Below are positions 1 to 6,220 of a stretch of 11,804 bases of DNA, in pieces. The notes under the pieces were generated by a model. It had not been told where the DNA came from, searched no databases, and saw only the letters and a program-made list of their open reading frames with translations. Both the position numbers and the translations under genes were made by a program. Each line of letters opens with the position of its first letter. Positions within the stretch are counted from its first letter, which is position 1. Source of the stretch: Gp6-AA40 sp050742535 (GTDB taxonomy: Bacteria; Acidobacteriota; Vicinamibacteria; Vicinamibacterales; UBA2999); assembly GCA_050742535.1 (NCBI GenBank), contig JBOGIQ010000180.1, forward strand, positions 1-11,804, in the 5' to 3' direction.

Positions 1-219
1 GTTCATGAGGGCGGTAGTCGCCGCCTCGCGGAGAACCCTGTGCACGACTGGAGAGTTGAGCGCGGGGTGTTTGCTCGTGACGGTCGCCGTCCCGATCGTG
101 AACGTCCGGAACGCCGAGAAGTCCACATCCTCGTCGATGAGCACGACGTGGTCATCGGCGAGAACACGGCCGGATATCAGGACGAGGACAACAGCACACC
201 CCAGCCCAATTGCTCGCAT
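1..219 (-). CDS. Exported DUF4136-like protein, N-terminal part only
   Basis: The first 73 codons of a minus-strand gene are visible; the rest lies beyond the left edge. The ATG is followed by a hydrophobic stretch (about residues 4-18) ending L-A-D-D, which looks like a Sec signal peptide cleaved after about residue 21. The mature start contains V-D-F-S-A-F-R-T-F, then N-S-P-V-V-H-R-V-L-R-E-A. This matches the usual DUF4136 opening (an adFsxykty segment, then a helix after N-P/S-x-V). DUF4136 proteins are small exported or lipid-anchored envelope proteins of unknown role. There is no lipobox Cys here. The gene is divergent from the GNAT gene across about 53 bp. The family call rests on a short fragment and is moderate; the existence of a coding region is supported by the signal peptide plus an uninterrupted frame to the edge. 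Confidence 0.55.
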   Translation of the reverse strand, partial: MRAIGLGCAVVLVLISGRVLADDHVVLIDEDVDFSAFRTFTIGTATVTSKHPALNSPVVHRVLREAATTALMN

Positions 220-272
220 GTCGCGGATTCTACGCGATGCGGCCGGCGCTGAGGTGGTATCGTTCGCGACCG

Positions 273-713
273 ATGGTGGACAGCAAGCTGATACAGGCCG
301 TGCGTCCCGCCGTCGCGTCTGACATTCCCGGGATCCAGCGCGTTCGCGCATCCGTGAAAGAGAATCGCCTGATCTCAACGACGATCAGCGACGAGGATGT
401 CCGGATGGCGATCGAGGAAACGGGCCGTGGCTGGGTCGTCGAGGAAGATGGGCAAGTCGCCGCGTTCGCGATCGGGAACGCAACCACGGGCAACATCTGG
501 GCGCTCTTCGTGCGGCCGCAGTCCGAGCGGTGCGGCTACGGCAGGCAGCTTCACGACGTGATGATCGACTGGCTTTTTGCTGCCGGCCTGGATCGGCTCT
601 GGCTCACCACGGAACCCGGAACGCGCGCGCGGCGTTTCTACGAAGCCGCTGGATGGACGCTGGCGGGGACGACCGATCAGGGCGAACTACGTTATGAGAA
701 GCAGCGCCCCTGA
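273..713 (+). CDS. GNAT family N-acetyltransferase
   Basis: A 146-residue protein, the normal size for a single-domain GNAT enzyme that moves an acetyl group from acetyl-CoA to an amine. R11-P12 with D17-I18 is the typical beta1/alpha1 start (I-R-P-A-xx-D). Motif A spans about residues 74-100: I-W-A-L-F-V-R-P, then the CoA-pyrophosphate loop S-E-R-C-G-Y-G, then R-Q-L-H. The loop keeps both glycines, but the usual leading Q/R position is E85. Motif B follows: L-T-T-E-P-G-T-R-A-R-R-F-Y-E-A-A-G-W (111-128), the common beta5/alpha4 signature. I chose the ATG at 273 because the fold begins directly after it; in-frame starts at 210 and 237 only add non-conserved residues and intrude on the divergent gene. 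A GAGGTGG at 251-257 is a distant possible ribosome site. The substrate cannot be deduced. Confidence 0.88.
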   Translation: MVDSKLIQAVRPAVASDIPGIQRVRASVKENRLISTTISDEDVRMAIEETGRGWVVEEDGQVAAFAIGNATTGNIWALFVRPQSERCGYGRQLHDVMIDWLFAAGLDRLWLTTEPGTRARRFYEAAGWTLAGTTDQGELRYEKQRP

Positions 714-747
714 GTGTTACACTCGTCGGCGACTGCGTATCATGCGA

Positions 748-789
748 CCTCCTACCTCCTACCTCCTATCTCCTATCTCCTACCTCCGA
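748..789. repeat. Tandem heptamer array, CCTCCTA x6
   Basis: Six consecutive 7-bp units: three CCTCCTA, two TCTCCTA and a terminal CCTCCGA. On the minus strand this reads TAGGAGG repeated, which is identical to a Shine-Dalgarno core and rich in GG pairs. It lies between the GNAT stop (713) and the preferred lipoprotein start (808), ending 2 nt before the AAGGA ribosome site. If an upstream ATG at 742 were used, the array would be translated as an S-Y-L-L/P-I-S-Y-L type stretch. It is one of three heptamer arrays in this window. Confidence 0.9.
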
Positions 790-807
790 TCAAGGATCCG
801 ATTAACG

Positions 808-1242
808 ATGTTGTTCGCCGCGATGGCGATTGTGGTGGCCGGGTGCGGCCGCCAGCAGGAGCAGCAGGCGTCGTCCGAATCGCCTGCCGCATCGCCGGCG
901 CCGGCCGCGGCACCGGCGCCACCGCCGGTCATGGTCGGCGCGCGGGAAATCTCCGGCTACGTCTTCGAGGACAAGAACCGAAACGGACAGTTCGACACCG
1001 GTGACGAGCGTCTGGGATCCGCGACCGTGCTCGTCACGAACCCGTCGGCCACCAGACGGCTGCACAACACCACGACGGACGCGTCGGGGAGTTTCCGCTT
1101 CGGCGATCTTGCCGACGGCGAGTATCGAGTCAGCGTGCTCGTCCCGGACGGCTTCGATCGCACCAACGACGATTCATTCAGCGTGACGGTGCTGGGGAAT
1201 CAGCCGATGGCCGAAGTGCACTTCGGCGTCGCCCGTCGTTAG
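808..1242 (+). CDS. Small lipoprotein with SdrD B-like domain
   Basis: A 144-residue predicted lipoprotein. A short hydrophobic stretch leads to the lipobox V-A-G-C13. Then comes a Ser/Ala/Pro-rich linker (about 15-42) and one beta-sandwich domain (about 48-141). The domain opens I-S-G-Y-V-F-E-D-K-N-R-N-G-Q-F-D-T-G-D-E, the calcium-loop signature of SdrD B-like/Cna-B-like modules. It continues with T-D-A-S-G-S-F-R-F and D-G-E-Y-R-V-S-V, the usual later strands. It is likely anchored in the envelope as a structural or adhesive module; no enzymatic residues are seen. Start choice: ATG 808 has AAGGA at 792-796 upstream. An in-frame ATG at 742 would supply a positively charged n-region (R-S-R-I-R-L-T) that the short form lacks, but it has no ribosome site and would translate the heptamer array. 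Domain call good, start uncertain. Confidence 0.8.
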   Translation: MLFAAMAIVVAGCGRQQEQQASSESPAASPAPAAAPAPPPVMVGAREISGYVFEDKNRNGQFDTGDERLGSATVLVTNPSATRRLHNTTTDASGSFRFGDLADGEYRVSVLVPDGFDRTNDDSFSVTVLGNQPMAEVHFGVARR

Positions 1243-1258
1243 GCCCTCGTCGCCCCAT

Positions 1259-1278
1259 CTGCGCGCATTTTCGCGCAG
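1259..1278 (+). terminator. Hairpin after the SdrD B-like lipoprotein gene
   Basis: CTGCGCG (1259-1265) pairs perfectly with CGCGCAG (1272-1278) around the 6-nt loop CATTTT, 16 nt after the stop codon. There is no T-run after it, so termination is plausible but not proven. Two more short stems follow in the same gap: TCCGCG/CGCGGA at 1288-1305, and CGCGT/ACGCG at 1364-1377 with a CCCTTTTCTT tract just beyond. Apart from these, the 173-bp gap to the next gene holds only its ribosome site. Confidence 0.45.
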
Positions 1279-1415
1279 CCAGAAATGTCCGCGCGCTGAC
1301 GCGGATGGCGAAGCCGCGCCTGTCGTCACGACGGCCTCACCGCGCGAATGCGCCGCTTTCTCTCGCGTTTTCACGCGGCCCTTTTCTTGCTACTTGCGCA
1401 TCCGAGGATCACATT

Positions 1416-1832
1416 ATGAGACGCGCGCAAGTACTGCGGTTCGCCGCGATGTTACTGGTCGTCCTGACAGTCGCGTGCGGCGACGACGCCGCGGACGACA
1501 GCCTCACAGGTCCGTCGGCCGGGGACCCGGGAATCAGCAATCAGACGGATGATTTCCAGTTCAATCTGCCGAACGTCACGGGCTATTCGACCTTCGGAGG
1601 GTATGCCTGGCGGAACACCGGCACCAGGGCAAGAGTGACGCAGTCCAGCTCCATCTCCTCCGGCACCGGCACGTTGATCGTCCGCGACGCCGGCGGCCGC
1701 ATCGTCTACCAGGCGAACCTTGGCGGTGGTGGCACCACGACGACGGAGACCGGTCCGACGGGCGAGTGGAGAATCGAGGTCTCGCCATCGAACGTGACCG
1801 GAACCATCAACTTCCGGGTGCAGAAGGACTGA
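1416..1832 (+). CDS. Small lipoprotein of unknown function
   Basis: A 138-residue protein with a textbook lipoprotein signal: M-R-R-A-Q-V-L-R charged n-region, hydrophobic core, and lipobox T-V-A-C21. The mature part starts with an acidic linker (G-D-D-A-A-D-D-S) and then about 85 residues rich in Thr, Ser, Gly and Asn that look like a beta-sandwich. Phrases such as G-T-L-I-V-R-D-A-G-G-R-I-V-Y and G-E-W-R-I-E-V-S-P resemble the C-terminal beta modules of secreted proteins. No catalytic motif is recognised. GAGGA at 1404-1408 is well placed for the ATG at 1416; longer in-frame versions have no better site. The gene is convergent with the next one, separated by the repeat block at 1842-1917. 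Likely an outer- or inner-membrane-anchored periplasmic protein; function unknown. Confidence 0.8.
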   Translation: MRRAQVLRFAAMLLVVLTVACGDDAADDSLTGPSAGDPGISNQTDDFQFNLPNVTGYSTFGGYAWRNTGTRARVTQSSSISSGTGTLIVRDAGGRIVYQANLGGGGTTTTETGPTGEWRIEVSPSNVTGTINFRVQKD

Positions 1833-1841
1833 ACGAGACTC

Positions 1842-1891
1842 GTTGGCTGGTTGGATAGTTGGATCGTTCGTAGTTATCAGCTCTGAACTAC
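1842..1891. repeat. GTTGGATN octamer repeat leading into a hairpin, convergent gap
   Basis: GTTGGCTG, GTTGGATA, GTTGGATC and a decayed GTTCGTAG follow each other with an 8-bp period (1842-1873). Overlapping the end is an interrupted hairpin: GTAGTT (1870-1875), CAG (1878-1880), CTG (1883-1885), AACTAC (1886-1891). The GTTGG units are also complementary to the CCAAC units of the next array, so the whole gap could fold into a longer imperfect stem. Being between two convergent genes, it may end transcription from both sides (inference). Confidence 0.7.
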
Positions 1892-1917
1892 CAACCACCA
1901 ACCACCAACCACCAACG
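1890..1917. repeat. Tandem heptamer array, ACCAACC x4
   Basis: Three ACCAACC units and a final ACCAACG, 7-bp period with no interruption, ending exactly at the base before the TAA-side end of the minus-strand gene at 1918. On the minus strand this reads GGTTGGT repeated, which has the GG-TT-GG spacing of a two-tetrad G-quadruplex. It is the second of three heptamer arrays in the window and its sequence is unrelated to the others. Confidence 0.9.
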
Positions 1918-2652
1918 CTACTTGCTGGCCGGTGCGTTCGAGTTCTGCACGAAGGTCGTCCCATCGGTTCCCCTGACCAGCAGGCCGTGGAACGGACCCG
2001 TGCCGGACAGCGGGGCGGTCGTGCTGCCGACGTAAATCAGCCGCTTTCCGTCGCGCATGCTGAGCCCGACCGACCCCTCGTCATACAGCCCCAATGTCAG
2101 CCCTTCCTGCCCGCGTGCGGAATCGAGTCCGAGTACGACGCGCTTCTGTCCATTGACGTTCAACAGCCCATAGCCCGATCGCTCGAACCCTTGTTCGTCA
2201 TTGATGACGAATCCTGTGGACGGGCCAATTCGCTTCCCGATGTTGGGATCGGGTACCGGATCGCCGACCGCGACGCGATCGAAGCCGTTTTCGTCGAGGA
2301 TGACGATGCCGTTGGTCGAGTGACGATAGTCCTTGTAGAAGCCCATGTACTGTTCGAGATTGGGATACCGCGGGCCCCATATCTTTCGCACGCGTGCGTC
2401 GTCCGTGCGAACGCGGTTCGCGGCGGCCGGGATCGGAGCGCCAATCAGGATCCGTTCGCGGCCCGACTCGTCCTCGATGATGATCCCCCGCGTTCTGATC
2501 ACACGCTCGCCGGACTGGGCGTGGGCGGACGGAAGGAACATCTGCAGGGCAACGGAGGTCGCCAGTGCCGCGAGCAACACTCCGACCAGAGTTTTGAGGC
2601 CGGCGACCTGCCGCTCCAGCCGGTCGAACGCCTCATGAATGTCCGTGTTCAT
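1918..2652 (-). CDS. Membrane-anchored protein with repeated DExGxxR-G motifs
   Basis: A 244-residue protein. An amphipathic N-terminus (1-18, E-A-F-D-R-L-E-R-Q-V) precedes a single hydrophobic helix (about 19-40) ending in A-H-A-Q-S-G, which could be a signal anchor or a signal peptide cleaved near residue 45. The rest is made of related segments of the form hydrophobic-D-E-x-G-x-x-R-x-x-x-G: E60-D-E-S-G-R-E-R-I-L-I-G71, L119-D-E-N-G-F-D-R-V-A-V-G130, N151-D-E-Q-G-F-E-R, then N-V-N-G-Q-K-R-V-V-L-G and M-R-D-G-K-R-L-I-Y-V-G. This suggests short beta-hairpin repeats in the periplasm. No named family is recognised and no function is assigned. Start: the second of two adjacent ATGs is preferred because GAGG lies 6 nt upstream of it. 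It lies downstream of the TonB-dependent receptor on the same strand with an 87-bp gap containing a perfect palindrome. Confidence 0.75.
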   Translation of the reverse strand: MNTDIHEAFDRLERQVAGLKTLVGVLLAALATSVALQMFLPSAHAQSGERVIRTRGIIIEDESGRERILIGAPIPAAANRVRTDDARVRKIWGPRYPNLEQYMGFYKDYRHSTNGIVILDENGFDRVAVGDPVPDPNIGKRIGPSTGFVINDEQGFERSGYGLLNVNGQKRVVLGLDSARGQEGLTLGLYDEGSVGLSMRDGKRLIYVGSTTAPLSGTGPFHGLLVRGTDGTTFVQNSNAPASK

Positions 2653-2689
2653 CATGCACCTCACGAGCGGAACCATAAAAACCGGGGAA

Positions 2690-2703
2690 GGGAACAGGTT
2701 CCC
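2690..2703 (-). terminator. Perfect palindrome between receptor and repeat-protein genes
   Basis: GGGAAC-AG-GTTCCC, a 6-bp perfect stem, 37 nt beyond the receptor stop (minus strand). Reading leftward it is followed, after a CTTCCCCGG spacer, by TTTTTA. It may be a weak terminator for the receptor gene or an operator for the downstream gene; the tight 2-nt centre fits an operator as well as a hairpin. Confidence 0.35.
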
Positions 2704-2739
2704 GTGATTATGCCGGGCGAATCAAGCTAAACCGTCGCG

Positions 2740-5037
2740 TCAGAACTCGATGACCAGCCCGCCGGAGGGAACGATCGGCATGAGCGATTCCATCGTCCCG
2801 AACACGCGTCCGCGGCGATCGACCGAGTACGCCGAGTTTCGAACGTTGGTGTGATTGAGGACGTTCGCCACGTCCACAAACACCACGAGTCGGCGGCCCG
2901 ACCAGTTGAACGCGCGATCGGCACGAACGTCGAGGCGTGAGTAGGCGGGCAGGCGCACTGCGTTCCGCTCGCCGGTGAGACCGAAAAACAGCGGACGGCC
3001 GTCAACCACGGGGACCGCTCCCAGCACCGCCGATGGCGCGCCGATGTAACCGCCGATCGGATAATTCGAGCCGTATCTGTATCGCGCGCTCAGGCTCGAC
3101 CGGCTCGACAGCCGATGGCTTCCATACAGCGTGAGGGTATGCCGTTGGTCGGCGTCGGCCCAGAAACGTTCGCCCGTTGCGGTCCGGGTATATCTGAGGC
3201 GACCAAAACCGTACGCAGCCCAGCCGGTCAATCCCTGGGTCGCGTCCCGCCGCAGGACGATCTCCATGCCGTGCCCATCACCACTGAGTGCGTTTACCCA
3301 CGCGGCGGTTGGCGCAGCCGGCTGAATCGAGCCGTCCGCCGCCAGCCGCGTCTCGAGATCCGGTCTCCACAATACGTCGGTCTCACGGCGCCGGTAGACG
3401 TTGACGAGGAGGTGTGTCTCATGGCCGATCGACTGATCGAGCCCGGCGTCCAGGTGCAGCGCACGCTCCGGTCGCAGGCCGGCGCCGGCGTTGAGTCCGT
3501 GCACGTGCTCGAGATCGGGGAACTGGCGATACACACCGCTGCCGGCGCGCACCCGCGTGTGTGTGCCGGCACGGACCTCGAGAGTGGCCCATGGCGAGGC
3601 GGTGGCTGTGTCGGTGAGCGCCCAACGGTCGACACGGCTGCCGACGATGACGGTCATGCGCGATCCACTGCCGAGTCGAATCTGTCCGTACGCAGACGCC
3701 GCGGAGGCGTGTTCATCGTAGGCGTTCAACGCGCCCCGGGGACCTGCCGGCGACAGCTCACGGACGGTCTCGCTGCGGCCGGCGAGGCGCACAGCGTCAC
3801 CGCCGAACTCGACGAGCAGGTGGGGCGTCACTGCCAGCGACGCATCCGCTCGCCATCCCAGCTCGGACGATCGCGCGGCATCGAGCGCCGCGCCGTCACG
3901 ATTGTCATTGTCGAAGCGCAGGCCGGTGGAATAGACGCGTTGCGTGATTGCGAGACGGTCGTTCGGAAGGTACCGCCACGCCACTGATGTGAACCACGCA
4001 CGGCTGATGCCCGTCCTGATCTCGTCGACGCCGATATCAGGATCGCCTTCCTCGAACGCGCCACGGCCAACGAGGGTCGTCATCGATACCGTGTGCCGTG
4101 GCGTGAGGTCGTAGGTGACTTTGGCCTGCGTGTCGACGAAGCTGAAGACGAACCCCGCGTCAGGATCGATTCTCCTGATCACGTAGTCCAGGTAGCTTCG
4201 GCGGACCGAGACGAGCCACGACCCCTGTTCGCGGGCGAACCCCCCTTCGCCGAGAAACGTCGCGCTCGTGCCGCTCAGGCCGGCACGCGCGTGGAACCGA
4301 TCCCGCCGGCCCTCACGGGTCACGAGATCCACCTCGGCCCCCAGGCGGCGTCCGGTCCGCTGTGGATAGCTGCCAGGCAGCAGGGACACAGCGGCCAGCG
4401 TGTCGCTGTTGATCATCGCGATCGATCCGCCGTCGGAGATGCCGTTGACCGCGTGCATCACATGACGTGTCGGCACACCGTCCACGACGAGGTTGATGGA
4501 ACGGAACGGGCTGCCGCGAACGGCGAACTCACTGTAGAAGTCGTCGGTCGCGGTCGCGGACGGCAGCGCCTGGATCGCACGGAGCGGATCGTCGAGGACC
4601 GCGCCGCGCAGGTTTTCGAGTTCGCGTCCGTGCAGCGACGTGCCTCCAGCGACCGAGTCGGCGTCGCCGGAGGCAGATCCCGAGACGCTCACCTGTGCGG
4701 TATACGCCCCTGCTCCTTCCGACAGGCGAATCGTCATCTCGATCGGTGCGGCAGTGGCCTCCACACCGGTGCGCAGGAGGGCGTATCCAATCACCGACGC
4801 GATGATGGCGTGCCGTCCCCGCGGCACCATCATCGTGAAGCGCCCATCGGCATCGGTTGGGGCGGCAGGCGGCTGGCCTTCGACGTCGACGAGCACGCCT
4901 GCAATCGGTCGTTCGGTGCGATCGTCGATGACGATCCCGCTGACGGCGACCGCCGGAGGCGGCTGGAGGTTCGTTTGCGACTGTGCGGGGATGGCAAGCG
5001 ACAACGCGACGGCGGCAAGAACGGGAACGCTCCTCAC
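2740..5037 (-). CDS. TonB-dependent receptor with carboxypeptidase-regulatory-like N-terminal domain
   Basis: A 765-residue outer-membrane receptor, the usual size. Residues 1-20 are a signal peptide ending A-Q-S-Q. Residues about 32-104 form a carboxypeptidase D regulatory-like beta domain: V-S-G-I-V-I-D-D-R-T, P-I-A-G-V-L-V-D-V, T-D-A-D-G-R-F. The plug follows (about 133-243), with L-H-G-R-E-L, D-P-L-R-A-I-Q-A-L-P, F-A-V-R-G-S-P-F-R-S-I-N-L-V-V-D-G-V-P and the closing G-A-E-V-D-L-V-T-R. The remainder is alternating beta-barrel sequence ending in a C-terminal Phe (L-V-I-E-F), as required for barrel assembly. Such receptors import large substrates using TonB energy; the ligand cannot be read from sequence, and no TonB box is evident. 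The start is GTG at 5037 with GGGAGA about 7 nt upstream. It lies 68 bp after the CBS-MgtE gene on the same strand. Confidence 0.9.
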   Translation of the reverse strand: MRSVPVLAAVALSLAIPAQSQTNLQPPPAVAVSGIVIDDRTERPIAGVLVDVEGQPPAAPTDADGRFTMMVPRGRHAIIASVIGYALLRTGVEATAAPIEMTIRLSEGAGAYTAQVSVSGSASGDADSVAGGTSLHGRELENLRGAVLDDPLRAIQALPSATATDDFYSEFAVRGSPFRSINLVVDGVPTRHVMHAVNGISDGGSIAMINSDTLAAVSLLPGSYPQRTGRRLGAEVDLVTREGRRDRFHARAGLSGTSATFLGEGGFAREQGSWLVSVRRSYLDYVIRRIDPDAGFVFSFVDTQAKVTYDLTPRHTVSMTTLVGRGAFEEGDPDIGVDEIRTGISRAWFTSVAWRYLPNDRLAITQRVYSTGLRFDNDNRDGAALDAARSSELGWRADASLAVTPHLLVEFGGDAVRLAGRSETVRELSPAGPRGALNAYDEHASAASAYGQIRLGSGSRMTVIVGSRVDRWALTDTATASPWATLEVRAGTHTRVRAGSGVYRQFPDLEHVHGLNAGAGLRPERALHLDAGLDQSIGHETHLLVNVYRRRETDVLWRPDLETRLAADGSIQPAAPTAAWVNALSGDGHGMEIVLRRDATQGLTGWAAYGFGRLRYTRTATGERFWADADQRHTLTLYGSHRLSSRSSLSARYRYGSNYPIGGYIGAPSAVLGAVPVVDGRPLFFGLTGERNAVRLPAYSRLDVRADRAFNWSGRRLVVFVDVANVLNHTNVRNSAYSVDRRGRVFGTMESLMPIVPSGGLVIEF

Positions 5038-5105
5038 AGCTGACTCTCCCTGAGCAGCGATGCCCCCGCATCAATCGCACGTGATGTGGTGCATTAGAAC
5101 ACGTC

Positions 5106-6092
5106 TCAACCTCCAAGGACGACCGACCCGAGCCAGAGATAGGTCACCAGCGTGACCAGGTCCGTACTGGCGAGGACCAGCGGGCCGGCCGCAATCCGTG
5201 GGTCCGCCTTGCAGGCGCGGACGATCGTCGGCAGGAGTACGCCGAAGAAGCACGCGGCAAGGATCGCCGCCGAGATCGCACCGCCGATCACCAGGGCGCC
5301 CATCACGTCCCGTCGCCACGCCAGCACCGCGAGCCCCACAATCGCCGCCGCGCTGAGTCCGAGGAGGATCGCCGTTCGCGTTTCCCTCCAGAGAGCCGCC
5401 AGCACGCGCCGCGGCCGAAGCGCCTCGTCCGACAGGCTCTGCAGCGTGAGCGTCGCCGACTGCATGCTGACGCTCTCGGCCAGCGCCAGGACGACCGGGA
5501 TGAAGAGGGCAAGCACGACGACCTGCTGCAGGAGCTCCTCGAATTGCGACGCGATGAACGCGCACAGCAGTCCACCGCTGATGTTCGAGAGCAGCCAGGG
5601 AAACCGATCGAGGTACGACGTCCACGGCGTTCCCATCGACGTCGCATGAACGCCGAGCAGTTGAAAGATTTCGTCGTAGGTCTCCCGGGCCACGCTGATG
5701 ATCTGATCGCTGAACAGGGCGACATCCACTGTTCCTGCGAGCGTCCCGTCGTCGTGGATGACGGGAAACGCCTTGAGCTTGCGGCTGGCGAAATACTCGC
5801 TGGCCACGAGCACGGTTGCCCAGTGAGGAATGGCGATGACGCCGGGAGTCATCACCTGCGCAACGCGTTCGTCAAGCGCCGCCGTCAGCAGGTAGCGGGC
5901 GGAGACGACGCCGGCCAGCCGATCGTTCTCGTCCAGCACGTAGAAGTACGCACTGTTGCGCGCCGACGCAACCGCGCGAATGGCGGCGTGGGCGTCGGAA
6001 ATGATTTGCGTCGTTCGAAGGACGACCGGTACCGCGCGTACCAATGGCAGGACAGGGTCGTGCAAATTGCCGGCATTTAATGTCTGGCGCAC
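5106..6092 (-). CDS. CBS domain-containing MgtE-type magnesium transporter lacking the N domain
   Basis: A 328-residue protein. Two CBS domains occupy about 21-80 (F-Y-V-L-D-E-N-D-R-L-A-G-V-V-S) and 81-135 (M-T-P-G-V-I-A-I, F-P-V-I-H-D-D-G-T-L-A-G-T-V-D). A five-helix MgtE membrane domain follows from about 165 to 328. Family signatures are visible: F-I-P-V-V-L-A-L-A-E-S-V-S-M-Q-S-A-T (helix 2) and D-P-R-I-A-A-G-P-L-V, then T-D301-L-V-T-L-V-T-Y. The conserved Asp in that last helix lines the Mg2+ pore in known MgtE. Full-length MgtE has an extra superhelical N domain of about 130 residues that helps gate the channel; it is absent here, and residues 1-20 are too short to replace it. Mg2+ uptake into the cytoplasm is likely. 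The GTG start at 6092 has no strong ribosome site and is uncertain by a few codons. Confidence 0.87.
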   Translation of the reverse strand: MRQTLNAGNLHDPVLPLVRAVPVVLRTTQIISDAHAAIRAVASARNSAYFYVLDENDRLAGVVSARYLLTAALDERVAQVMTPGVIAIPHWATVLVASEYFASRKLKAFPVIHDDGTLAGTVDVALFSDQIISVARETYDEIFQLLGVHATSMGTPWTSYLDRFPWLLSNISGGLLCAFIASQFEELLQQVVVLALFIPVVLALAESVSMQSATLTLQSLSDEALRPRRVLAALWRETRTAILLGLSAAAIVGLAVLAWRRDVMGALVIGGAISAAILAACFFGVLLPTIVRACKADPRIAAGPLVLASTDLVTLVTYLWLGSVVLGG

Positions 6093-6220
6093 ATCAGGAT
6101 TGTCTACCGAAGATCGTCACCGCGACGTCTTTCGTCACACCTTCGGCTGGCGCATCGGTGCCGAGGCGCGCATAATCTCCCCAGCGCACATCCTTCCGGT
6201 TTGGAGCGATCCCGTTCACT
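6093..6220. promoter_or_regulatory. Divergent intergenic region between the MgtE and REC-MEDS genes
   Basis: These 128 bp separate two divergent starts and must carry promoters for both unless transcription enters from elsewhere. A CATAAT at 6171-6176 is -10-like on the plus strand, but no convincing -35 partner is seen. GGAG at 6203-6206 is a distant possible ribosome site for the GTG at 6221. No clear operator repeat was found. Confidence 0.4.

Noticed and set aside
713..723. AGTGT-T-ACACT palindrome overlapping the GNAT stop codon, considered as an operator
   Set aside because: It is short, single, and has no adjoining promoter elements or nearby regulator to support it.
4093..5043. 316-codon open frame on the plus strand opposite the TonB-dependent receptor gene
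   Set aside because: Its translation has no domain, signal or low-complexity logic and it lies wholly within a well-supported receptor gene; long antisense frames are expected at this GC content.
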